Assembly: GCF_918797505.1 (NCBI RefSeq)
Contig: NC_092802.1
Span: 13,659,480-13,723,479, forward strand
Reading direction: 5' to 3'
Source: Bemisia tabaci
Lineage: Eukaryota; Arthropoda; Insecta; Hemiptera; Aleyrodidae
DNA: 64,000 bases
The number at the start of each line of letters is the position of its first letter. The stretch's first letter is position 1. Shown here piece after piece: positions 1 through 11,700 of this stretch. The translations under genes and the position numbers were made by a program. A model generated the notes under the pieces. That model was given only the letters and a program-made list of their open reading frames with translations, was not told the DNA's origin and did no database searches.

Positions 1-536
1 ACTTAAGGCGAAAACCGTTACAAAAGATAGTTCCATGTCCTACGATTTGGAATTTGGAGTGTTTTTATATCAGAAATAGATATTTCTTACAGACGCTAAT
101 TGAATCTTTAGAATGTTTGACTTTTGACTGAGAAGTTTCGATGCATCAGTTTTACCTAACTATCAAGATACTTTTTCAAGATTTTTCATACGCTCGAAAA
201 ACCAACACATCTTGAAACAGGAATGAGAGACTTCTAGTTGAAAAGTCTGGATGAATTTTTCACATCATAAACTTCAATGCCTTGAACTTTAATCGGTTTC
301 TCCCTAGTTATCTGCTAAGGAATCTTAAATTTCATAATTCGACGCAAAACACACTTATTTATATTTGTGTCACTTTTTCACGGTAAAAAATCCCAAATTA
401 TATTTTTTACCATCATACAATTCACAAGAGGACGCCACCATGCTGCAAGCAATAGCTATTAAAAATTCAAAGTAAGAAAAAGACGCGAAAAATGTGCCCA
501 ACGAGAAAGCGTTGAATGATATTGGATACTACTCAC

Positions 537-678
537 CCATTTCATAATCCTGAGAAGACGTGCGAGCAGAGATCCAATCTTCATCTTCAGGGAGTCGGAG
601 CATGAGGTTTGCGAGGTTTCAGCATATCCAGCAACAAGGCCCGCCGGGAAGAAGACAAAATAGTTTCAGTCTGAACAG
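537..678. other. Candidate small exon, strand unresolved
   Basis: Two exon-like readings overlap. On the plus strand, 554-678 is open, reads EDVRAEIQSSSSGSRSMRFA onward through a GPPGRRQNSFSLN segment, and ends at an AG|GTAAGT donor (GT at 679). On the minus strand, an ATG at 603 opens 22 codons (MLRLPEDEDWISARTSSQDY then EM) and ends at a G|GTGAGT donor (GT at 535-536). Neither matches a family I recognise. Neither continues the ANF domain of the neighbouring receptor in the required phase. At most one is likely to be real. Confidence 0.25.
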
Positions 679-795
679 GTAAGTTTGATGAACTGTATAA
701 AGTACAGTCATCATGTGAAGTTCGAGTGAACTTAGGGAGGAAGTATGCAAATCGTAACGTAGCGTATCGTGAAGTACATGTATCATATCGTACGA

Positions 796-1150
796 ATGCG
801 TCATGTGTGGTTTGTCGAATGGATATGTATTTTTTTTTTTAAATAAGGTTGCTGGGAGTTTTATGATGCTTGTTTTATTCTGGGATAATTTTAAAAATAA
901 AGACCTTAGGAAGGGCAAGGCAAAAGTCAAATTATTTGATGTAACTGAAGATAAGCACAATCCGTTTTTCAATGGAAATGCGTCGTGTGTGGTTTTTGGA
1001 TATGTATTTTTTTTACTAAGGCTGCTGGAAGTTTTACGATGCTTGTTCTATTCTGTAATAATTTTAAAAATAAAGGCCTTGGGAAGGCCAAGGCAAAAGT
1101 CAAACTTTTGGATTTTATTGAAAACAAGCAAAATCCGTTTTTTAATGGAA
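796..1150. repeat. Two-copy tandem repeat, ~182-bp unit
   Basis: Unit 1 (796-977) and unit 2 (978-1150) start with ATGCGTC(A/G)TGTGTGG and end with TTTTT(C/A)AATGGAA. They differ by scattered substitutions and about 9 bp of indels. The 121-codon open frame across them is a by-product of the duplication. Confidence 0.75.
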
Positions 1151-1766
1151 TTTGGACCGGTATGGTAGATTCTTTCACTTTTTACTGTAAACCAATACCC
1201 ACTACTTTGCCACTGGTTCAATGCATACTCTGAAACTGGAATTCAAACAATACAGACGTGTTGGGTTTTTTTTTCCTTTTTCCTTTTTTTTATTAATTAC
1301 CTACGTCAGCTGAAAATCAAAACATGCCATCAATTTAAGACCATTTTCCAACAACTAGATATCATCGGACCGAAGTTGCATACTTGATTTCTCCGAGCCA
1401 GTTCCAACTAAACCATAACAGTCTGACAACTGTCCACACTCGATCTTTTGAGCAAATTCGAACAGAGTTTACCTCTAAGGGGTCGTTCATAAAATACGTT
1501 ACGCTAAAATCGGCATTTTTCGACCCCTTCCTGTCCCTCGTAGAACGCTTGGGTGATGTAAGTCCCTATCGTTCAACACGCTAATTCTAGATGACGGTAG
1601 CCACCCCGGCCAAATCCTAAAAAACACCCCCTAAAAAGTTGACGACCAAGAGAAAAAAAAAATACAAAATGACGTAACGCTATATTCGACCGCCCTTCCT
1701 CCCATTGAGCGTTACGTATTTTAAGAACCACCCCCAAAGACCGAGTGTGAAATAGAGTAACTTTAA

Positions 1767-2364
1767 AGGGAGAGTATGGACAACTCCATTTATGTAGTTC
1801 TTTGGGCCCAAAAGGGCGACAACGTGAAAAATGAAAATCACTAGAAAAGTGCCGCTGCCAACCTTTGCTTTTGAAAGATTAATCAATAGAGCCGACAGCG
1901 CATAAGAGTGTTTTTAAAGATTAAGACTTTGAAACTGAGGAAATTTATGCGAAATGCTGCAAAGTTTTATACACACTGGAAAAAAACACATTGGATCTAG
2001 AGTCCAGACTCTTTGAAACATCGACAAGAAAAAGTACTTTTGACTCAATCAGAATCTAGCTAAATCAAGAACCAAACCTCCTAATTTAAGCGGATTTTGT
2101 TTTGATTCAAGCAAAAATCCGATTGAATCAAGAGTATTTTGCCTTGTCAATGTTTTCAAGAGTCTGGACTCCAGATCCAATGCGCTTTTTTTCCAGTGCA
2201 TGCTTTTATAATTTCTGGCCAGTTTATTTACTCTCGGAGTTTTAATTAGTACCACTGGATAATTCGAGTGTTTAGGTTGGCTGCCTTTTTGGGCCCAATA
2301 GCTACATGACCCGATCAAACCTATAATTATACCTCCAAATGTTCGAGTTGTCCATAATCTCCCT
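1767..2364. mobile_element. MITE with AGGGAGAGTNTGGAC termini, split by a second MITE
   Basis: The left end AGGGAGAGTATGGACAACTC is matched in inverted orientation by GAGTTGTCCATAATCTCCCT at 2345-2364. Both subterminal parts contain TTGGGCCCAA. The element is interrupted by the 1974-2198 MITE. A related intact copy is at about 22,546-22,853. No transposase is encoded. Confidence 0.65.
1974..2198. mobile_element. Palindromic MITE, CACTGGAAAAAAA family, copy 1
   Basis: The element reads CACTGGAAAAAAACACATTG at the left and its approximate complement at the right. The subterminal GGATCTAGAGTCCAGACTCT is also mirrored. Other copies are at 17,514-17,745, 42,493-42,718 and 48,289-48,520. It is non-coding. 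Confidence 0.8.
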
Positions 2365-2491
2365 GTAAAAGTACTCTAGAGTGAAATAATCAAGTTAAAT
2401 TTCGTGGATGTACGACCGTGTGGTCAATATCTGAAAAAGCTAAAGCATTGGTAAGCAATAAGCGGGAGGAAAAAGGGATGGTGAGACTCAC

Positions 2492-2712
2492 TGGTGCTGC
2501 GGTTGTGGACGGCCTCGCGAAGGTCGTCCTTAAGAGCGTCAGGTTTACCACTCTCAAGGTCGTAGTAGTGGTAGTCGAAGGATCCATTCTGCTTCCGCGG
2601 TTTGAATTCTAACTCGATGAGCGTCGACATCATCAAATGACACGTGTTCGGCCCGAAGAGGTTCGAGTAGCCGTTCTTCTCGTAGAGCAACACTGCTTTC
2701 TTCCAGTTCTTA
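2492..2712 (-). CDS. Receptor gene coding exon 3
   Basis: The acceptor TTGGCAG|TAAGAACTGG opens it. The first base completes a GA|T Asp codon left by exon 2. Residues 664-736 follow, including WKKAVLLYEKNGYSNLFGP and CHLMMSTLIELEF, the middle of the ANF-receptor lobe. It ends at ACCA|GTGAGT (GT at 2490-2491) in phase 1. The donor choice rests on consensus and on loss of domain-like sequence beyond it. Confidence 0.85.
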
Positions 2713-5700
2713 CTGCCAACAAGAGAGAAACCCTCCGATTAACACGCATTCGTCCGAGTGGGAAATGGAACAGTGGCGTGGCGTGATTTGCGATATATCG
2801 ATTGATCTGTCATTAAGTATGTGGAAAAAGATCGATTTACAGGGTGTTCGCGGCGAACACTTTAATAATCGATTCTTTAGCACAGTTTCAAATGGGAAAT
2901 ATCGATAATAATCGATTACTCGTGGCACGCCAATGAAATGGAATCATTCATGGCTCTTTCCGCGCTCAAACTCCAGAGGATAAGTTGTGCTGGTCACAGA
3001 ATCGTGTTTCGATGCGTAATTCCTGTAGATTAGCTAAAAATAATAATATGTTTCCAAAAAACAACTTTCTACGTTCAATATTAACTGATGAGATATCACG
3101 CTTTGAAAAATTCGGTTTATGACGTCATCCACCGCAGTAGTGACACCCTTGATTTCTTCCACCTTTCTTTCATCCGAGTTTTACGTTAAGTAACCAGTGC
3201 AATTATGCATCACCCGGACTGACGAAAACAAGTTGGAAGAAACCAAGGGTGTCACTACCGCGGTGGATTACGTCAGAAACCCGACTTTTCAAAGGGCGAT
3301 ATCTCGCATGAATATTGAACGTAGAAAGTTGTCGTTTGGACAGATATTACTATTTTCAGCTGATCTACACGAATTAAGCATTGAAACACGATCCTGTGAC
3401 CAGCGCAGCTGAATCATAGTTGAATGTTGCCTTTCAAAGATCGTCGCGGTTTGACGGTCTTTGAAAGTAAGCGATGGGTTTAGAACACCACACGGGAAAA
3501 AGAAGTAAGGAATATTCGATGATATGGACATTTCCAATTAATCGTGGCAGTACCCCAATAAATTATGGGTACACGGACTTTATGTCCACTTTTTTATGTC
3601 TACAGACTTTCCGTCCACAATTTTTACGTCCACAGTTCTAAAGCCCACACTATAGTTAAGTCCATTACTTAAACGTCCACTGAGTAAAGTCCACTAAAAT
3701 CAAATTCAAGCGTTATATATTTTAGTCCGTGTGTAAACTTATATTGACAATATTCGAAATGAGAAAATTAAGAGAGAATGAGGTATTGTTATCGTAACTC
3801 ATATTTTAAATGAAATGTTAATTTCTTCTTTTGATTCATCTTTTCAAGTTTTCTTTGGTAAATACTTGGTTTCATTTTTATCCTTGAAATTTCCAATATA
3901 AAATATGCCTTAAATGTACATTCTTTTTTTTAATATAAAATCGAATACTTCATTTTAAAAACATTTTCATTTTTAAAACGTGGTAAATATTTGTAAAACC
4001 TTTTCCAAGCAATGGCATCAATATGAATCTCAATGAGCCGTAGTTGTAATGAAAGAAACTATACAAAAATGAATAAAGGAGGAAAAAAACTAGAAGCACG
4101 CAATTTTTTGTTTTTAACTTAATTGTACATCGACCTTCTTGAGTCAAATACGTCCAATCTTAAGCCTTTGGTTACGCTTACACCACGCTTCAGCACAGTA
4201 AAAGCCCAAAACATAAAATAATAAATTTGAATGCTTTGGAAATCATAAAATTTGACAAGGAACCACTATTATATTTACAAAAAACACATTATATTTTCCA
4301 GTAGTACATATTTCTTTTTCATCAGTTTAAAAGGGGATAATCAATGCAAAGAGTGCAAATATTTCAAAATCATGAGTTGAAAAACGCTGACTCCGCGAGT
4401 TTAAATATTAGAGCCTAACACAGGGCGGAGCGGCGTGTTAGCAGCACAGAACGCGCACTGGCGCCTACAAACCTAACGGGATACTTCACGCATTGCGCAA
4501 CGTTTGAAGTATCCCGTTAGATTTGTAGGCGCCTATGCGCGTGTCACGCTGGTTGCCTGCCGCACCGCAAACGCTTTAAGCAACTATTTCGCGTCAGAGA
4601 CGTTGCACAGTACCCTACAAGATTGAAGGCGCACGAAATAACTAGTTAAAGAGGACTTTCAATTTTGACTGCATCTGTTACTGAAAAATGTTTAATTTGG
4701 CATTGGAGCGTTCCAAGGCTCCCGCTTTGGTTTTCATCTTATCATATCCGTACAGTGTAACACATGAACATAATGTTTTTATCTGCTCCTAGAGTCTGTT
4801 CTCTTTCCTGACTTGATTCATGAATGAAATGTTTTTATGTAATGTGGTTCCTGTCATTTAAATGAGAGGAAAAAATGTGAACATAATATGTCCACAATTT
4901 GGACAATTTTGCACATATTCATCGTTGGACATTAAATCATGTGGACTTCATAAGGACTGGACTTAACGTTTAGTGGACATAAATAGCGGTGGACATTTAT
5001 CTAATGGGCGAAAGGTAGATGGACATAAAGTCCTGGAAGCAAATTGAGTTACTAACCCAAATGTTGTGGCACTACCCCAATTAATTGAAAGTGTCCATAT
5101 CATCCAACAAATTGGGATGGTACCACAATTTCAGAGGTTGAACCCTAAACATTTTTTTCCGTGTATCATTGATCAGAACTTGAGATGTTCAAGGAATTTT
5201 GAGCAATACTGACGGAATTTGCAGAACTAGTTTCAGTTTGAGAGCCCTAAATTGTGCGTGGATAAGAGCATTTAGTCTTGATACTTAGATTAAAGTGTAT
5301 GCATGGATAGATCAGAAACAAAGAGAGATCCTCCACTGGCATCTTGGCGGTAGTGAAAGATTTCTTTTTCGGTATTCTAACATTCAACTGTTGACCTACC
5401 TACTGGGTGAATTTTCAACAACTTGTTGAGCATTTTCTCTCACATACATACCGCAGTTTGGTAAATTTGTATGGCTCATGACGTTACCCAAGGCTCATCA
5501 TCAACCTGGTAGGCATCGGTCAATAGCCGAAACAAGGCTGATAACCGTTACTACCTTACAATTTATTGTACATGTAGATTGTCCATATCCATTAAAGTGG
5601 AAGTTTCTCTCTGTCCAAAGACGTTAATAGAGAATTTCTCTTTGTTTCTGGGACATATCATTTCATGGAACCTTTAGGACCGAAATGTGCAGCCAACCAT

Positions 5701-8700
5701 CTCACAAAATAGACCAAAAAATATTTTGTTGCCAACCTTTGTATTAAAAAGCAGGTTAACTTGGCTGCCAGCGATCAGTAGTGAAATCTGGTTGTTTCAA
5801 AAATTGACCTAGAGCACGATCTAAAAATATCTCTTAAGTCACAACTGTTCGAGTGTGAAACATCGCGTACAATCCTATTTAGACGATCGCTGATTGATAT
5901 GAAAGCTTAAACTCATATGAAATAGTGACAACAAGTAATGTGGTTTGACTGCCCATCTGGATCCTCACTTCATGCGCAAATACGCCGTTGAAGGCCGATC
6001 TCCGGTCTACTCATACTCTTCCAACTTCGTACTTCGCAAATTGTGTGTCTCGTAGTATAGTTCAGATATTTCTGATGTGATTAACGCTATTTTTATGCAA
6101 TTTTATGCCTGAAAAGTTTACTCAGGCGGCCAGATCTTATGAGTGCAATAGACCTGAGAATGTTTAAATCAGTTCAAACTTCAAGTCTGTGCATCGATTT
6201 ATCACATAACTCCTGCTCTTTAAAAATAAGGGCGTTCTAGGAGGACGTTGAAACATTCCTCCGAACTGTAAAAACGCCTTCATTGTGAAGAGTATGCATA
6301 CCCAAACTTCTCTCCTCTTCACCAGCCAGCATGCTTAAACGCTGGCGCTCTCTTTCGTAGAAATGCGGAAGCTTATCATCATCTCTCACCTGGCATGTTC
6401 GCGAGCTTATTACTCATTCTGTAAAGTTTTCCCATGGTATCAATACATCCCCCAAATAAAATTCAATTGATTTGGGGAAGAGATCTGTCAATCATTGCGT
6501 TGATTTATTGCACTGTTCGACTCTTTGCGAAGCAATAATTGTCGTTATCTACGAATTCTAGTACAAACTTGTGATCCATAACATTTAATAGCATTAATCT
6601 TGAGTAGTATGACCTAAAATTTGTGAGGATTTTATGAGAATTCACATTGAAAATCCAGACATTGGATGTCACTCATTGACTCAATGCATAAGAGAAAATT
6701 GTCATAAGACTATAATCTCACTCGCCCATTATGTCAATGAGTGACATCGGATTTTTCTAATTTTTGATGGGAATTTTAATACTTTCTTTGGAATTTGACG
6801 TACTACCAGTATCAAGGCTACTACACGTCATGGATCAATTTTTACATACAATAAAAGATACAGACTCATGTAGCATTGCAAGGTACGGGCAGATACCGTC
6901 CCTATACATCAGTCAAATTGAACTCAACCACTAATTTTAAATTTATATTCATGATATTCTAACTCCTGGTGGTACAGTTTAAAAACTTAAAAATCACCAC
7001 AAGCTTTTCGAAATTAACCCACTTGTGATTAAATTGAAGGAATGAGCTCTATTTAACCGACAAGAGGAAGCAAAACTAAAAAGCAGCTCAGGATCATCAC
7101 ACTTAGGAAAAACGACGTAATGATATCTGAATGCTGCCAAATTCCTCTTAAATACATTTTAATTCTTGAGGAGAGACGTAATTATTTTAACTTGAAATTT
7201 TCAGGTATTTCGGATGATATTGCAAATCACATTTTCTGAAAAATTAGATGAAAAATACGTTCAAGTCTCCAGTGCTCATCGAAGGTAATTTGGCAACGTT
7301 CGAAGACTCACACGTTGTTTTTCCCTCGTGCGAAGGAACAGGAAATGGACTGAAATTGATAGAGATTGCGTCGTCCGAGGTTGGAGTAAAGTTTAATTCT
7401 GGAACTGAAAGAGCACTCGAATTTAAGTACTTCTTTATCGGAGAGATTTGACATTCTACAGTAGCGGAATTTGCGCACAGTCATTTTCCTCGTTCTGAAT
7501 GCGATGCAATGCAGTCAGCACGAGTAAAAGAGTAAGGAGGAAAAGTAAATTGAGAGGTTATTGATAGCATTATCAGAATCAATTTTAAATTCCTAGATAA
7601 GGCAATCAAGTTTCCAAGGAGTCATATTAACCAAGACTTTTGGACATCCTAAAGTTTATATTTTAACTATCCTCCGTTTTGAATTAATTATTTATCATTC
7701 ACCGATAAGACAAGTTAGTGCTGAACCATAACTGTCTAGACCGAATGGAGCCAGCTAAAAAGGCAGTAGTGCTGATAAGACTGGACCCTAAAGTTTTAGG
7801 GGTCAGAACTACTGCCCTATTAACTGGTTCCATTTGATCTATAAGTTAGGGCTCAAGGCTGCGAAAGGATCGCGCAAATGCCCTTTTTTTTACCTTTTTA
7901 GAGATGCATAGGATTGCGCGAATTTTTCTGGTACTGGAAACAAACGTTTGCGCGAATATTCAATATTCAACAAGGAAGCGTTAGTCTGGCAACCTTGGTA
8001 GTTTGTATAGTAGATAACTATATCACAGAAGACTGTTCATTCCCTCCTCACTTACGGGCATTTCTCTCTTCCATGGATATCCCTTGCAGCACGAATGGCC
8101 GAGAGAGCTTTCATTTCATAGACATTTAAAATGTGAGCTAGGGACCTGTGGCCGCTACGGGACCACAAATCACTGATAAAACTACAAGTACAAAATCGTA
8201 GAACAACCATGGTCAAGTTTATTAAGAGATTAGTGAATTCAAACCCGAAGGGGCATCCGAAAGAAAACGTATATTATAAGTCTGATTGCAACTTTATGCA
8301 CCACTTCTATGTTTTATTTTCATAAAAATGTTGTTAAAAAACTGCACACAGTTTTTCTGAAAAGTTTTCGCGAATTTACCCAAATGATCTCAAATAAAAG
8401 TATCAAAAATTTCGACGCAATATTTTTAATCGTTCTATTTTCTTTGAGTGTAACAAAAAAAAAAAAAAAAAAGGAAAAAAAATTAAAAAATTAAATATCA
8501 TCTGAGTTTCTGAATTGTTACAATGAGGATGCTCCCTTTAATTATGGTAAAAACTGGAGAGGAAGTCAAGAATGATGACACGCAGACCTACAGCATTTCT
8601 ATACAGTCTTGTAGGCGCTAATATGGGTTGCATGCTTGAACTGACCGACTGCGCTGCGTTTGGCGCAATGCGAGAAGTATTCATGCAGTCTGTAGGCGCT

Positions 8701-11700
8701 AAACTGGGCTGTGCGCTGACCGCACTGTTTGGCGGGATGCGTGAAGTATTCCTACAGTCTTGCAAATGTACGTTTAACGCGCGCCGCACTGTGTTTGACG
8801 CGATTATTCGATCTCACGTTAGAATATTCGCGGCATCGAATAATAGAGCGACGCCGTGCGAGCATTCCAACGTTGCCTCGTTTCTCCCGATTAAATATTT
8901 TTTCCGAGAACAGCTAGGAAAGTTCTTTATCCCCACGATCATTATTAAATCTTTTCACTTCATTTATTATCAGAAAGTCCTCGATGACTTGTCAACAAAC
9001 TAACCTAAACTAGCGTTAACATAAAAATGTTTTTTTCAACCCTCCCCTGTTTTGCCAAACTTTTATCTTGAATTAACTTCATTTTAAATTCGAGCGTTTT
9101 TGTAGCAGATTTTAAGTTATCTATTCACGCAATTCTTATACCTCTTTTGCGCAATCCTCGTATATTTCCTTAGACCTTTTGCGCAATCCTTGATTACCAG
9201 AGTTCAGCACTAACTTGTTTTTTCTATGTTCAATTAGGAGAGAAGCTGTGAAACGTAAATTTTTGATAGTCTTCGAATAATTTATGATATTTTAACCGAT
9301 GGTACTTTAATTGTTTGAAGTGACAACATTGTTCAAAGTTTAAATACATTTTTATCACCCGGGCTTGATACTTTAGCTACTATAATTCGTCCTCTCCCAG
9401 AAGAGTCGCAAGATCGATTCAAACAATTTATATTTTTTTAAGCAAATGCGGTTGTACAATTTTCTACACATTTACACTCAAATTGTTGCTGATGTTTGCG
9501 TGTGATCCGAAGAAAAATCAGCAATTTTCAGATAGACATACCCAATAGATACCTACTAAAAATACAATTCGGGGCGATAGGATCTATGCAAGTTTGAAAT
9601 GTAGCTGCGTCTCCACAAAAAAAGAAATGAGACATTATTGCAAATCCTACAGGAATTGGCATTTCTAGATGATCAGCAACCTCGGATGAACTACACTCCA
9701 CCAAATCGGCACCAGATTTTGAGAGGGAAATGTTTGAAACTTACTCTGGGTCTTCGAAGATTTTAAGAAGGAAGTGACTGATTGGCCGAAAACTGATGAG
9801 ACCGACGCTCAGGAGAAGGTGGAACTCGCTGTCGTAAGCTGTTTTGTCCGCCGAAAAGTCATATGCTGCGGCACCAGCAGTTAGAAGAGGCCGCTTCCAA
9901 AACTTCAGAAACCTCCCCACCGACGCTGAAACAAAACAAAATTCCTAATTAATAAATTGATTCGTAAGAAATGTGACATCCCCCCCCCGATTGAACGGTT
10001 GTATTTTCGGAAAGTCAAACCTTGGTAACTGGGAAACCTCATATAACTAAAAAGAACTCGTTCCTTTACGCAGATGTTCCACAACCTTGGTATCTCCAGG
10101 AGTTTCACCTCAATAATCGATTTTTCTCCCATTTTGACCTCAGTGAAGGGTCTGTTGCACTCAAGAGATTTAACTAGATAAATATACACTTAATGGGTGA
10201 AATCGCACGAAAGGCACGCTGGGCACGTTAAAACAGTCTGAAATCCATTTTCTAGCGCGCAATCTGCGTATACAGTTTGTAACATGCACGGAAATTTTTT
10301 CTCAGTCATCGCGACCTAGAGTCCCTTTTTAGAAAGAGTTGAGACAACGCGACTCATGAATGTCACAAACGGGAATAAAGATCACACAAATCGGACTTTT
10401 TTTGTAATCTTTGATCAACCCATTCCCGAATTCCTATCTCCGTCCCTTCTCTCATTTCATTTGTTCCTTGGATATGGATTCGCATTGTCTTTACTCTCAG
10501 TATAAAGGGACTCAACACCGACTTTCTTGTACAGGCAGAGTCGCCAGTAACCAATAAATTATCAAAATTAACCTATAGACCTGTGCGAACATACGATTAC
10601 GTCGGTGCGTTATTAGCGGTGTGCGGTGATAATGATTTCACTATCGCATGTAAGGGCCAATTTTTAAACATTTAAATCGTGAAATCCTGATCGTTAGTGC
10701 TAGCAGAGACGCAATAACTGGGCGGTAAGTCATTTTTCCTAAATTATTTTGCAGCAGTAAATCACCTACATCAATAGGTGATTTAAATAAGGAAAGTAAG
10801 AGCTAGATTTGGACGTGGGGCTCACCTATTTATTTTTTACATTTCTTATTTTAATTGACAATCAGAGCTGTTTCAAAAACTTACATTTGCTTTTTTAGGT
10901 ATTGAGAGGTTCAAAAACCTTTTTTCTATTTTTTTCCACTCTCACTTTTGAGCTGTATAAAAGATGGCTGTAGATATAGAAATTAAATGTCCTCACCAAA
11001 AATCCCTGCCAAAATTGATAAAAATGCATGTGAAATAATGATCTCCATTTCGTCTCCGGTGGACGAAATTTAAAAACTTTAAACGCTTGCACTCCGTTCA
11101 TACGTAAATTTGAGGTTTTAGAAGTGGTTCTATTGGATTTCTCGTGAATTTCCTTCTAGAGGCACCCTTAAAGTTTAAAATAGAACGAAGTAAACATCAA
11201 AATTTGCAGTTTTAGTCAAAAGTTTATGTCCGACCTCTCTGAATTGACTTGATTCACTGTGCGGCGCGCCAGTAATATTAACGATGAAAAAATAAAAAAC
11301 ATAATTTTGTTGCTGATATCTTTAGTCAATCCTTGAGGATGTCCCTGGACAATGTAACGCAACTCTCGATGGATTAAATAACCTCAACACGTTTTTAAAT
11401 AGCAGAAATGCTACTCCGAGTTTAGAATTTAAATTGAAGTCATTAATACGGTGAGAGTAGTAATTAAGAGCCATAAAAACAGAAGTTGACCTGACAGTGC
11501 GGCTCACATTTTCGAATCTCCGAAGCAGTTACAGCTCGCTGTTCAATGCCCGATGGGCTGATTATAGAACTGCACTGTATCATTGTGTCCCAATGAATCA
11601 AGACAAATGACACGGTTATCTTTGGTCAACCACCTGCAACTTTTTTATGCAGATCAAACACTGCCGAGGAATATTACTTCATAAAAGCATCAATTATTAT

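Larger units (their letters stand above)
1..2491. other. Left edge: downstream intron of the receptor gene, repeat-rich
   Basis: This stretch lies downstream of receptor exon 3 on the minus strand. The next receptor exon should start with two bases completing a codon, and I could not place it here, so it is probably beyond the window. The stretch contains a candidate small exon near 537-678, a two-copy tandem repeat and a nested MITE pair, annotated separately. No other gene is visible. Confidence 0.5.

Noticed and set aside
803..1168. 121-codon frame
   Set aside because: It spans a two-copy non-coding tandem repeat. The units do not share a conserved frame independent of the DNA identity.
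7248..7451. 67-codon frame MKNTFKSPVLIEG...
   Set aside because: The DNA is an old interspersed repeat also found near 60,010-60,230, where the frame is not kept.
8572..9003. 143-codon open frame
   Set aside because: It lies over a GC-rich tandem repeat of the dispersed hairpin family, where stop codons are rare on several frames. No domain is recognisable.
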